From assembly GCF_040581485.1 (NCBI RefSeq), contig NC_090133.1, forward strand, positions 5,456,001 to 5,520,000: a stretch of DNA of 64,000 nucleotides, written 5' to 3'. Within the stretch, counting starts at the first letter, position 1, and every line of letters begins with the position of its first letter. The notes below the pieces were generated by a model. It saw only the letters and a program-made list of their open reading frames with translations. It was not told the DNA's origin and made no database searches. Shown in pieces: positions 1 through 12,870 of the stretch. The DNA comes from Linepithema humile (Eukaryota; Arthropoda; Insecta; Hymenoptera; Formicidae). The position numbers and the translations under genes are program-made.

Positions 1-514
1 TTCTAATTTTTCTTCGCATAATCAGACAAAAATAATGTCCAACACAATTTACAATTGTCTAACATTTTGGTAATTAACATTTTACATTTCTGTTAACATT
101 TATGTGCTTTCTCAATCATTTAACACAGTAATGCATTACAGCTCACACAAAAGCAGTCCTAACAAAGTTGAGTAATTAAGTTTAATTAATCGCAATATAT
201 TGGCTTTTACGCGAATACACAAAATGTGCTTTTTATCGTCATTCAAAGAGCATTTTGCACTTAGGTGCTCGAAGAAAACGCACCAGTAAACGCCACGGTG
301 ATGATATTTACGATCGTCAGTTATCAAAATTAAAAGGACACTCTGCGCGATAACTAAAAGAAAGCAGCACGGGAAGCTCCACACTCGCTTTTCCTTTAGA
401 ACACTGCTAATCCATTGGCTACCCCGTAGTGACTTTCGGTGAGGGCGAGGTCGATAAGTTTACCGCGGGGGGTTTCGATGTAAATTGCAACCCATAGCTA
501 ATTTTGAGACTCAC

Positions 515-634
515 CGTTGTTTATTGCCGAATCCTTTTAGCCTCGAATGGGGTGCCGAATAGCTCCGCGTCTCCCTCTTTGCCGCAAGAAGAAAGAACGC
601 CGAAGAAGCCAGTCGTCCCACATTAAAGAGAAAG
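515..634 (-). other. Candidate internal exon, 120 bp
   Basis: On the minus strand the segment is preceded by a long pyrimidine tract ending TTTTGCAG (complement of 635-642 and beyond) and followed by GTGAGT (complement of 509-514), both close to consensus. One frame is open throughout: one leftover base, 39 codons (start FLFNVGRLASSAFFLLAAKR), then two bases. Another frame is open until a stop near the end. I do not recognise the peptide, which is hydrophobic at first and basic later. The segment could equally be a non-coding exon or a chance arrangement. The splice signals are the best of any candidate outside the protease genes. Confidence 0.35.
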
Positions 635-1640
635 CTGCAAAAGAAAAAAAAAAATCCCTTGTTAATACAAACGCAAACAGCATTTCGGTTTATTTTGATG
701 AAGTAAAATATATTGCGTAATTTTCCATAGAGCAAAATTTGAGTTTTTGTTGTAATTTTTTTGCAATTTACATCACACATTTGGAAAATTTGTGTTGCAA
801 GATATAAATGTGCATGAGTTCAAATGCAGCCCACTGAATTCCATCGCGATATTCTAGGGTTAATGCGACGCGAAATGATGAAACTACCCGCGAGGCATTC
901 GACGAGATCGTTAGAGACACACCCGCGGAAAACACGGGTGGGCCGTGTGACTCGACATTAAAATCGCATTTGCCGCTTTTCCATGTTCCCGCCGCATTTA
1001 TTAAACGGTTATTTCGGCCCTGGAGCAAAAATATTTAATGTTCATGAAGAAGTTATGGAGAAAGATGGAGTTCAAAATCTCTACTTTATAAAAATCTCCA
1101 GTTGATTAAGAAAAATTGGAAAGATGCGAAGAATATCTTGTATCTTTCTAATTCTCTATTATTCTCAATATATAAATAATTGCATGCAATAGTTGACTTG
1201 CTAATTTATTTAAGAAAGTATTTAAAAATTCGAACTTTGCTTATTAAATCTCTCGTTTTCTTTTTTGCAAAATTATGAGAAACATGTAATAATGTCAAAG
1301 AGAAAAGATAAATAGTTTATTCTTGGACAAATTTGTGCAGAACAAAGCCTAAACCATCTTTATAACCAAAGATATATGTAATAGTTCAGCATCAACTAAA
1401 AGTATATATATATATACTTCTTTAAATCATCGACAAGCATCTTTACGTTGTCGAGAAGATCGCTTATCGCTTTCTAGCCAAGTCAGCGATATTCTCGACA
1501 GCGTGAAGATGCCTCTTGCCTGTCTACAGCATCAAAATCAGACCGGTTTCAATCTCTGGCGCAATAACAGTTAAGCGTTTACAAAATCACGCGTGAGCCG
1601 CGTTATTTGCGGCTTACACCGCGAACGGCGACCGCCGACC

Positions 1641-1668
1641 ACCGTCCGTCCGTCCGTCCGTCCGTTCG
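1641..1668. repeat. (CCGT)n simple repeat
   Basis: Six or seven CCGT units in a row, 200 bp upstream of the long purine-rich tract. Confidence 0.8.
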
Positions 1669-1873
1669 TCGTGCGTTTATTCGGAGTCGCCCGACTCGTC
1701 GACTCGGAGGAAGGAAAACGCCGAGTGCGCATCGGTTCCCTCGTTTCATCGGGCTCTCCAATAAGAGTACACCTATAATTTGTAACGTGGCTCGGGTACC
1801 GGCCTAATGGAAAAATGCGTTCCGGCCAATTTTACGCGCAGCCGTCAGGGCAGGCTGTTGGCCGTAGTGCCGG

Positions 1874-2037
1874 TGCAGGAGAAGAGGAGGAAGAGCGAAA
1901 CGAAAGAGAAGGGTGAGGGGAAGAAGACGGAGAAGCACAAGAGAAGCGAGGAAAGAGAGACAGGAAGAAGGGAGAGAGAGACGAGCGGAAGAAGAAGCCG
2001 ACGAAGAGGAGGAACGAGCGAAGGCAGGAAGAAGACT
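1874..2037. repeat. Long purine-rich (G/A) tract
   Basis: About 160 bases dominated by G and A on the + strand, from GGTGCAGGAGAAGAGGAGGA to GCAGGAAGAAGAC, with few pyrimidines. Several frames on both strands stay open purely from composition (Arg/Glu/Lys or Ser/Leu/Phe runs). Long purine tracts can form triplex DNA. Confidence 0.6.
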
Positions 2038-5000
2038 TCTGCAACCGCGTGAAAGACGCACACACGCAAGCGACGGTGGCAAGGGCAGTGTTGCACGGCG
2101 GAGGGCCCGTGGATACGGGATGGTGGATTTAAATGCGCTACAAAAAAAGTAAATCTGTAATAGGATTATAATGCGGATCTTTCTCTCTCCCTTTTTTTTT
2201 CCACTCTCTTATCCCTCTTGTCCGGCTCGGACGCGGGCGTGGCGCTTGTTGCGCGCCCGACTTCCTCGTTTCGTAGCACTTACGAGTGGCCCTTCGAGTG
2301 GTTCGATTAAGTCCGGGTCGCGTGGAGCGCGTATTACTTCGCCGAAACGTTCTCATGCGCTCCCCGCTCGGTCGCGCGCGATCTTCGTTCGCTTTAATGA
2401 CGTTAAGGTCTATTTAGACGCAGTCAATTTTCGATCGCTTAATAGCGACTGCAATGCCGCAATCAAATTAAATAAAAATGAATAAAATAAGCAAAAGTAA
2501 TTTTTTTTTCTACGTTGATAAATGCTAAATTGAAAACTTCGCAATCATTTATAAAAATTGTGTTTCAAAATTCATTTCAGGAATTGTGTGAAACTTGCGA
2601 TGTAATATCGTTTTATTTAACGTAAAAATATTTTGGAAATATACGGGTATCTTTTTATAGAATTTCTCTGTTTAAAAAATTAGCAATCTGTTAAATCTTA
2701 CTCGTTTAGTATTTAACCTTGGTATGAAAATCTAGTTCGAAATATTCTATTACTCGCAGGATACAGAATGGCTTGTACGCGCGCGCGGGAGTGCTCAATC
2801 ATACCGAGCGAAGCTGATTAACAGGCGTGCCGGTTCAGTTTTCCAAAGACAATTATTTAACTTGCCAATATTGAACAGCGTTCAATTAGAGGCGAATCGA
2901 AATGAACACCGCGAATGATTCGAGCCCGCGGTGCGTGCGCGCCAGACTGATACCACATCGGTTTTAAATCCCCATATAACGCTGCAATCCGTAAATGAAA
3001 ATCTGTCGGCGGCGCCCTGAAATGGTTACGCGAGTGGGGTATCGCGTAACATTTGCTCGCCGGAGGGACGTGGATAAAGGCAGGTTGTGATATTTTTTGC
3101 CCAAATACTTTGTATTCGTGTATAACGTCAAATAACGTAACGCGAATTTTCATCGATCGAACGTTTGATCTCGTTGATTTTCTCTCCTAAATAAGAGAAC
3201 ATGCCTTATGCATCATGTGATTTATTCATCGTTTCTTACATTAAAATGCTTGAGATTTTTATTAATCTATCTATACTTATCAGATTATTCGGGCCATATA
3301 TAATTTTAGCTATTATTTGTAAAATATTAGTGCAGAAATTTTAATCACAAATTTATTAAGCATTAATTTTATTTTTATTTACATACACTGAAAATATGAG
3401 AAAATTTATAATTTAAAAAATTATAAATTCTTATAATTTTATAAATTTTATAATTAAAAAACTTTTAATAAAAATATGATTTTGAGGAATATAAAACTGG
3501 ATAATTTATATTTCAATTCCAAGCGTTATTAACTTTTGTTTTCATCTATAAATATTAAAAGATTCAACAAAAAATATAAAAGATTACTCTCATCTCTTAA
3601 GATTAATACCCTATCGGATAGTTAGCGATTCTGTTCGCCAGCGTTGGTACACGGCGTTAACAAGCGCGAATGCCACGATGGCGAGTATTGGCAAATATAA
3701 TCCTCGACAGGAGGACAGTCGTGGACGAGTATTTAAATGGTCCTGCGCGGTCGTTATTATTGCTCGTGGGCTTTGATTAATAACGATGACTAATAGGCCG
3801 CGAGAAACACTGAAGATAGAGAACATAGTGTTGAGGACAAGAGAAAAAGAGAGAGAGAAAGAGAGAGAGCATATCATAGTCATGTGTACCATAACTGAGT
3901 AACAAGCCAGGCGCTATCCCCGGACGTAAAGATGTCTCGACGCTCGGCTCGGTTATATCTTCATTATAAGCCCGGCAAAGTTACGTACTGCTGCGGCTCG
4001 TGGTGCTCAAAATTATGCGCCGCCCGGAGTTATCACTGCCTTCGGGGTCGGGCGCGCGAATAATTGGCTTCCACCCATATAATACACCCTATACATCTCG
4101 CCACGATGCGTCTCACGATGCTGCTCTCTCCGCGAGAAAGAGAGAGCACACCCGGTGTTCGTGCGCGCTCCGCGATCGAAAATAATAAATAGCCGGAAGA
4201 CGAAGCGCGGCGTCAACGAAAGAAAGGCGATGCCCGGTGAATCGAGCCGCAATTTTTGCACTTTTTACTCTCTCGGTCCCGTAAGTAAATTACAGTAAAT
4301 TGTTATCGATAAAAAGTTTAATTTGGTGCAACGTATTACACTTTTGACATAACAAATATTTAAGTAACATTATAATGATAAAAATATCTATTTCAAAATA
4401 AATTGTAGAATATATCTATATATCAGCGGGCGCGACAATTCGATCGTGTTACGCTTTCGAACCTGTCGTGCCAGTAAGGTTTATCGAACCCGCGCCGCCG
4501 ACGGACGTCGTTGCCGACGATTCGGAATCCCCGCGTTTCCTTACGAAATGAACGGAATGCATAAGTATTTCCGGCGATATTCCACGGAGGGCACGGAGAG
4601 AGGATTCTTCGCGGCGACTTCCGCTTGCGAGGCGAGCTAGTGTCCCTAATTACCGTGTCGGGTTCATGAATACGATTGCCGCCACCGCACGGAAGCTAGC
4701 GTGGCGTCACTGGCTGTTACTACCGCTCATGAATTTATGTATCTGCATTCTCCGACGCTGCTCGGCTCGGGGCACCCCGAAGAAGAAGAGTCGTCGTCTC
4801 CTGCCGGTGCGGTTCCTTACCCTTCGCGGCCTCACGCCTCGCTACCCCGCGGAATGTCGCGTTGCCGTTCGGTTCGACTGACTCGACGGTTGCCTACTGT
4901 ACAAGCTGATTTAGCAGGGAAGTTTAACATTCCGCGAAATGATAGCATCACTCGCAGTAAAAAAAAAATTCATAGAAACATGTGGTTAAATTTGCATTGA

Positions 5001-7049
5001 AATTCTGACACAAAAGTGATATTTCCGACTAAGAATTATATCAATCCTGTAACTTGTGGATATTTTACGCAATAATTTTCATTCATAATATATTCATAAT
5101 ATATAATACAATAATATTACTTAATTATTAATTTATAATTGCTATCATAATTATATTAAATAAAATTATTACATTATAGTCACGTTAATCTCGAACGAAT
5201 TTAATAATATATTGGTTGTTTTTTTCATTGAAAACACCGACTGATTGCGGTACTTGCGATTACAACGACTTTACGTCGCGCTTTCATTAGGGACCACACG
5301 CGGAAAAGAGTGTGCAGCGTTACGGTTACAATGTTGCGCGATGTATACGGCTGCGCCTCGTTTCCTGTTATTTTTACTCGCAAAACGGAAATTAAGTCCG
5401 CGAGTTGCCGCGTACGTTAACTTTGCGGCGCTAGAACAGCGGCGAGAAAAGAGCGATTCTTATCTGCAAATCTGAGAAATAAAGAACCCCTTCTTTTGCG
5501 AATAGTCCTATTTGAATCGTATCGCTTCCACGATTTGCACGATATGTTAAAGCGCGTTTATATAATGCATCATGAAAGAATGCCGCAAGTCGATACGCTG
5601 CATATGTATATATCCTGCAATAACTAAGAGCTTCGTCGTTCCTATTCATTTTATGCTCATTTATGCAAACATTAATCTCTGCGTTCGTATACTATGATAG
5701 CTCGTGGAAGACATTGTGGTGATTTTACATAAAATCATATATTATGCAGATCGCATTAGATTATTACAATACAGCTTATGTGATTTTATTTCATTATCAA
5801 GAGAGAAAAATTCATTTCACAATCGTGAGTGTCTAGCGCGAGGTTTTTCGTAACTCTCCTTGCAGCTAATGAAGATGATTTAATTAGTGCAATTCAGTTA
5901 TGCAATTTAGTTTAATTGTTTTTTATTTCCTGCGTTAAACACTACAACGTTTGCAGCAAAAAACCGCCTCGTATTAGGGCAGTATGCCCTATTTATTCCG
6001 GCCAACGAGTTCTCTAAGAAAATCAAGCACGCCATAATTAAATTAATTATGTCGAAACGTATTCTGCCGTGCACTGTTCGCGATTAAAATGCACTTATTG
6101 TTAGACATAAATTAAAATGAAGCAACCTTCGTCGACGCGGCGGATATGCGCTTATTTACCCGCGTAGTGACATTGTACCCGTATAAGAGCAAGCGTCTTG
6201 CGATTAATCGAGGCGCGGGTCTGCTGTGCCGGCGCGGCGATGGACAGAGGAAACCGTCGCGATTTAACATATTAGCGTTAATTAAGGCAATTATGTCTCC
6301 GCGTTGTGAGCATGAGAGTGTGTCCGCTCTACGCTCGACTCATCCATATTCAGCAGCCATTTCCGACCGGGGTTATACCGCGTATATGAGAGACCAGAGA
6401 TGCCATATACAACGCCGTGCTGTTTGCCGCCTTCAGTGTCGCACGTTGACAGTCACCGTGGGATTATTCCGTTCTCCATCGTCACGAGAGATCGAGGACG
6501 CAATAACGTAACCGCGTTCTCCACGCGGTCCCCATGTGTTCCCTTCGTCTCTCCTTCTCTCTGTCTCTCTTTCTTTTACTCGGTGTTCTCTACTCGCGTT
6601 CGACTAAGAAGCTCTATTAAAATTTGCATCAAGAAGCCGTGCCGCCGCGTAGGAAGTCCTCGCCTATCCGTGTAATTATCGTGGCGATTATAATGAGATC
6701 ATAACGAAGATCATCGCGCGACCGGCTGGCGGGCACTTTGTCGTTAGTAGTTGAGTCATATCGTCATTATTTCATGATACTTAAGTATGCGAGTGACGCA
6801 TAACAACTTGATTTATTCAGCTTGGAATCTTCCGTTATTTCTTTCTTTTCATTAAGCATGAATACTTGGTGATTAAATTGAATATATTTTCAAATAAATA
6901 CTTCGCGAAATGTAAGACATTGAAAAATAAAAATTCAGATTTAAAATAAAAAAGACACAAAAGGAGAAATGTTGTTTTAATACTAAAAATGCATCTAAAA
7001 TTGAAACTGTTGCGAAGCGTTTAAAACGAAGCGCGAACAAAAGCCTTAC

Positions 7050-7121
7050 AGCGGATCAAAATTCCGCTCAGAGCGACGCTCGGCGATTCGCGCGTATGGA
7101 GGATCGAACGTCTGGCGATGC
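7050..7121 (-). other. Candidate internal exon, 72 bp
   Basis: On the minus strand, CTCTTCCAATTTTTTAG (complement of 7122-7138) precedes the segment and GTAAGG (complement of 7044-7049) follows it. The frame with one leftover base reads HRQTFDPPYARIAERRSERN and is open; another frame is open too. The segment lies in a CpG-rich block, where open frames are common, so only the splice signals support it. No family was recognised. Confidence 0.2.
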
Positions 7122-8320
7122 CTAAAAAATTGGAAGAGCGGGCAGTCGATAACTCGCGATAGTGATAGTGCGCGGCGGCGGAGGCGGCAGTGGCGGTGTG
7201 GAGACGTGTTGCGCAAAAAGCGAGGAAAAAGGAAGAACGGCGGAGGAGAAAAGCAGAAGAGGATGAGGAGGAGGAGGAAGAGGTGGAGGAAAACGGGGGA
7301 TGCGAGGCGGCAGTTAAAAGAGGCAGGGTGAGAGAGTCGGGCCAAGCCAGCTAGCTGGCCGGGTGGATGCAGACAGAGAGTCCAAGGGATGGGTGGACGG
7401 AAGAGGGCGAAGAGGACAAGGCAGGAGACGGCGAGCGGCGGGGTGGGATTGGGGCGGGTGGCGAGAGGGCGGCGGGCAGGGGGATAGGAGAGAAAACCGG
7501 GCACGTCTAGGTTTTGCTATGACCAATGGCAGACGGGGACACAGCGCGCGCCGTTCGTATCGATCCAAGAGAGACTACTACGTTGGACTCTCTCGCCGTG
7601 GAGTGCCTCTCTCGCCCGGGTCACCTCATCCGTCCTCGGCGAGGATCCTTCGTCTTCCTCGTTTTTCAGACCCGGGCCGCCGCGCCGGGCCACGCCGTAT
7701 TTTCCTTTTGTTCGTGCGATTTATCGCCCGGCCTCTCTGCCTCTCCCGTTCCGCCTTTCTTCCATCGTCTCTTTGCGTCTTGCATGTGATACTTATTTGT
7801 TTCCGAAAATATGCTCAATTTAATATCTCGTGATAAGAACACAATATATTGGATCTAAGACAGACGAAAAGAAAAAGATGCCTACATGTATATATTTTTT
7901 ATGCTACAGTTTAACAACTGTTTTATAAAGATTAAGAGACAAAAAATAGGAATGTTTAATTTATAATTATCAATGTTATTTTATTAAAATTGTACAAATA
8001 TTTATTAGCACCGGAGAGATATTTTCTTCAAAGTAAGAATTTCTCATTAATTGTTTTTTATTTTCAATGACTCAGACTTTTACTTTTCATGTATATTTTT
8101 GACAAATAATATCTTTTTATTTTTTTATATTGAGAATATTTCTGGATGAAAACACGGCATGAATAGAATAAAATAATATCGTATTGCATTCCTCAAATAT
8201 TCTAAACATCCAAGTAACTATATAAAAGCCAGCCACTTTAATCTACTATTTACTTTTCTTACGTTTTATTTGTTACGTATTCTCAAAAATCTCAAGAATC
8301 TATCATGTTGTATGAAAAAA

Positions 8321-8580
8321 TTAAAAATACTTCCGCCTCTTCATAACATTAACAACTGCGGTGTTCAACCTAGCGTAAATTCTCGCGCTTAGTATTAGCA
8401 GAAATTGCTTATCTCTGTGGCAGCTCATTCGACAAGCTTGGACGTTTTCCAGATTGCACTTCGGTCGAAGGGTGCACTTTTGAGAGGTAGACCCGTTACC
8501 TTTAACCTTCTTGAAGCAATCGGCGCACGCGCGACAGTATTCCAGCCGAGTCCTCCCTATCAAGAGACACGAATATCGGA
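8321..8580 (-). other. Candidate terminal exon encoding a cysteine-rich peptide
   Basis: On the minus strand a pyrimidine-rich run ending TCCTCTCCCTCAG (complement of 8581-8593) precedes an open frame that runs to TAA at 8321. AATAAA follows about 50 bp further on (complement of about 8265-8271). The peptide has seven clustered cysteines, from CRACADC through KCTLRPKC to ACRMSC, followed by a basic tail. Such spacing suggests a disulphide-rich or metal-binding fold, but I cannot match it to a named family. The frame needs two bases from an upstream exon. Acceptor, open frame, stop and polyadenylation signal together make it more than noise. No upstream partner is identified. Confidence 0.3.
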
Positions 8581-11500
8581 CTGAGGGAGAGGACAACCGC
8601 GGGAGGGACAGAGAGGACGAGTATGTCACCACGAGTGCGTGTCGCGCCGGTGACACACGCTTGGACATGCGTACTTCTCTAGCCTATCCTCGCTCGGGTT
8701 ATTAAAATTTTCGAGCCAATGAACATCCACGATTCGCGAGGCGGGGACAGTGCCAGGCGTCGCTTGTCGCCGATGAATATAGACGACCTTCCTCCGAACG
8801 TGGGTGAACTTTGTCTGCACTTTGAGGTATACTGAGAGAACGATACGAGATTTAATCATGTTTGACAGAGAATTAAATTGTTATGTTAACTCGGTTTCGT
8901 TTCTAAATGTGACTTAGTTCTTTTACTGTTCTCAGCGTTTCAAAATTTATAAACGAAGTTGTTTGGTAACGCTTCAAATAACACTTTATAGCAATTTTAG
9001 CAGAGCTATAAAAGTTGTAGCTATAATTTCGCTATTAATTATAAGTCGTAACAAGATCGATATGTTACATTGCATTGAACGAATTAGCAAATTTCTACAC
9101 TAGAATTATAGATTTTTTATCATAATTAAAATAATCTAATTTAGTTTATTAGAAGATTGCTGCTATTATTTTTAGGAATTAAGGTGTTGAGTCATTTATT
9201 ACACACATTTACATAATTGTAAGATTGTAAAATTTTGTAGATAATAGTTGACTCATATTTTTAATTTATTGAAGATAATTAAGAAGAAATCTAGTAAAGG
9301 CAGATAAATTTCACGTTTTTCCAAGTTTAAGAAACATCGGCAAGATTTATAGCATTTTAACTAAGATTCCTTGCACTCTGATTGGCGTCAATTCACGCCG
9401 GGAGCATTACTCGATCGCGCACATTTCCCAGCGATGCGCAAGAAGGACATTAGAGGCAGTCGCCAGAGTCCGACCGGTCGATTACGCGAACCATCATTTG
9501 CCGGGGTCGTTTGCAGGACGTCGTGGTGGATTTGCGAGCTTTTGGAACAGGTTGCGGGATCATTGTTACGTCGCTCTCTCGTCGCACGCTCGTTCGCGTC
9601 GTTCGTTACGAGTTCGCGGGTGGAGGAGGCATACGAGGGAGGCGAACGAGAGCGCGGTGAAGAGGGACGGCGGCGGGCGAGCGGGGTGGCGGAGAACTAG
9701 GATGATTTTATGGTCGTGCAACTCGGGGCAGGGTCGTTGAGTGGCGGTTTTTGTTGCGAACCTCGGTGGACTGGGCACCGGACCATCCAGCATCTCCTCC
9801 GCGAACCGCCCACTCCATTATCTCGGTGATGATGAGTGCGCGGGCGGGTGGACCTCGTAACACACATCAGCAAAAGGATTACCCTTCCTCCTACCATCAC
9901 TTCCCGCCATCACTCCCCCCTATCTCCTCCTCTCTCTTTCTTTCCTTTCTCTCTTGCTCGTTTTGCCTTACCACGATCTCCTCCCACCGGTCGCGCCCGA
10001 TATATCGTCCTACGCGGGCTAATGGGCAAAATGATTTGCGAGCAAAAAATAAATTGCCGGAGAATCCCCCGTTGACGGAACTCTGTATATTGTATATTGT
10101 TCCTCGTGTAACGCCGGTCGATCGTCGAACCTTTTTTTTTTTTTGCGCTTTATTAGGATCCGGGATCCGTTTTCGAGCATCGAAAGCGACACTGTGTATC
10201 AAAACGGACGTGGATCTAGAAGTGGCCGTGCTATTATAAACTGGGCGTACGCGGACCTCGCCCTTTCTATGTATATCTATTAGGAAGATATCAAAGTTGG
10301 CGAGATATAAAAAATGCAAACCAAAGCCAAATTTCAGGTTGTAATGTTTTGATAGAGATGTTGCCGTGCTTTAGAAATAGAGACGTGCTTATGTAACAAT
10401 AAAAAAATCATAACAGCTCGCGTTTTCGAAATTCGACACACGTTGTTTTCAGAGTAAAGAAAAAGTGATAAATAAATACAGATAAATTTTTTTAAGGGAA
10501 GTGAGATAATATCGCTGGCATAGTTTAAAAGCTAAAACGTATATTATTCGCCTAACACGTCGCGCATACATTTGCGAATATTCTCACGTACGCGCGCGAG
10601 CGTGGCGCAGCGCTTCTCAAGTGGATCGACTTCCAGGAGCGATTCCGGGAGGAAGGAGGTGGCGCGGGTCGTTACGGGACAATCTTATCTGCCGTTAAAA
10701 AAGATCGAGGCGTCGGTTTGCGTCTTTGTGAACTTCTGGACGGATATACATAACCGCCGCGGACGTATCAGGTTTTATGCCATGCGATGCGGGGAGATAG
10801 GGCCAAGGCGAGTTTATGCGTAATCAGACCCGCATCCACATTAACGACCCCCACATACGAGTGTGCGTAGGCGTATCCGTGTGTGAGTTTGCATAAGGAG
10901 CGACAAATCGGTCGACGCGATGCGTTACGCGGATGGAGCCGAATTATTCTTCAAACGCGCGTCTCCCTCCTTTTTTTTCCGAGGTCTTTATTTTTGAGAT
11001 GCGGTTGCACAAGACACGCAATTTGCATAAGAACGGGACCGAGACGAGGGTCGCGTCCACGCACGCAACACGGATTTCCATACTGCAATTCCGAGTCGCT
11101 GCCTAACTTGCGGATTTTATTTAGAGCGTCGAGAGAAGGCGCGAAAGGGGCGGAGAGGCGCAGAGAGAAAGGACGGAAAAATGAAGCGTTGAAGCGTCGG
11201 CGCTGTGTCGGCGTCGGCCGTATTATTCCGTGAATATTACATTTGTGACTTGGCGTGGGCGTAGCAGCGGCGCGATAGGGGATACGGCTGTGTTTACTTC
11301 GCGTTTCCTAATTTCCTTCGGGAAACGGCGCGAGTAATGTCGCTTTCGCCGCTGCAACTCCCGTTTTCGCCCATCTCTCGCCTCCCCCGGCTGCGCGCCT
11401 GCATTATTCACATAACCGGAGAATTGTCTCTCCGTCTAGCTGTTCGCTTAATCAAATTATTGACCGTTCTTCATTTACAAGCCCGCGAAACTTAAACACC

Positions 11501-12047
11501 TTTTTCTTCAACTTGTATGAAATTGGTAATCGCATGGAAATTTAACACACAATTATAATATATTAATAACTAATTAGTAAAATTATTTAAAAAATATATT
11601 TATTAATTTTGTTAATCTAATTTTCGACAATATTGCACGGTAAACATTCGCTCGCTAATATTTCACTAAAACAGATCCGATCGTTTAGGAAGTCTCACAT
11701 ATTTTAGCCGACGCAGCAAGTTATTAATGTGCTAAAGACGATACGGGTTTCTTCTCGCGCCTCGTTCTTCTCGCCGAGCGAGAACAAAACGTCCGCGCGC
11801 GCGGACAAGGGGAGCGCGCGATGGAGGGTTATGGTTATAAATAGTCCGCCTTCGGGAGGCAGTAAAGAAACGACGGGGAGGGAAGTTACGACAGGGGTGG
11901 GAGAGTTTGTCAGCGAGAGGCAAATGAAATTGTATTAAAGTTTCACCTCGCGGGAGCGTAGAGAACGGAGAGAAAAGACGGGGAAGAGGGAAGAGGGAGG
12001 AGAAGCGGCCGAGCTCCGGAGGCAGCAGCCGGGGATGGAAGCAGCGC

Positions 12048-12067
12048 CGACGACGACGACGACGACC
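12048..12067. repeat. (ACG)n trinucleotide repeat
   Basis: Six to seven GAC units within a CpG-rich block. No supported gene overlaps it. Confidence 0.8.
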
Positions 12068-12847
12068 GACGAGCCGAGAATATTAAAGCTTGTCGCTTTA
12101 GGACAAAATGAAGCGAGACTTTCGTCTCACTCTGTGGAATGGGCCGAGCAAAATGCGCCCTCATATTGAAACCTCGCCCGTATAATGCGCCGCGCGATAT
12201 CCCGTGAAAGTGCGCCCAGGTTGAAATGGTATTACTCGTAAATTAATCGTTTCGAGCGCCGCCGACTGCATTCCGCAGCACGAATACGGGAACAGGAATT
12301 TTACGGGGTGTTAATAAAACTCTGTCGGACGGACTCTGTGTGCAGACGTATTCTTTAATCAGTTCGGCGTCGATTTTTCCTTGGCTAAAATTGCACTTCT
12401 CACGGCTACCACGCTGTTGCGCCACGTGGACCGCAGTTCAGATCCAATTACCGGCAATGCGCGCGAGCGGGATAAAAGCGTCAGGATCTGCAATGGGAAA
12501 TTGTAGAAAGACCTACGTGACGACTCGCTCGCAGCGGTGGCGATTAGCCGGCTATTCTTTTTTCGGGGGATTGCATAAGCAACGAACACTCTCAGCGTCG
12601 TCGTGTATTACACGAAATTTATGCAGCTATTACGCGCCAGGTGTCCGTAAACACGTGGACTCGCCTGACCCTCACGTCGTTCTCCCCCGATTTTTATCGG
12701 ATGTCCATCGGTTCGCAAGTGTGTTCCGAGCGTGACATTTGCTACAGAAATTTTGCAGCGAATTATATATATGCTGTTTCGTCTGATTGCAATTTTAGAT
12801 AAAGACGATTTGTTTTAAAAATAAGCAAACAAATATAATATTTCAAT

Positions 12848-12870
12848 AAAAAAAAAAAAAAAAAAAAAAA
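12848..12870. repeat. Poly(A) run
   Basis: 23 consecutive A bases, directly preceded by TTTCAAT so that AATAAA overlaps its start. It could be the poly(A) tail of an old retroposed copy, but I see no recognisable coding sequence or target-site duplication next to it. Confidence 0.75.

Larger units (their letters stand above)
635..7043. other. Stretch without a supported gene (635-7043)
   Basis: A+T-rich segments (1030-1440, 2480-2760, 3180-3600, 4990-5240, 5670-5970) alternate with CpG-rich blocks (1560-2450, 3900-4250, 4440-4930, 6120-6680). Open frames in the CpG-rich blocks overlap one another on both strands and show no domain, no good splice pair and no codon bias, so none is called. 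Inside it lie the purine-rich tract and the CCGT repeat listed separately. Confidence 0.6.

Noticed and set aside
7046..7833. Two long open frames on opposite strands (152 and 156 codons)
   Set aside because: Both come from G/A-rich and C/T-rich composition. Only the short splice-bounded segment 7050-7121 was kept, as a weak candidate.
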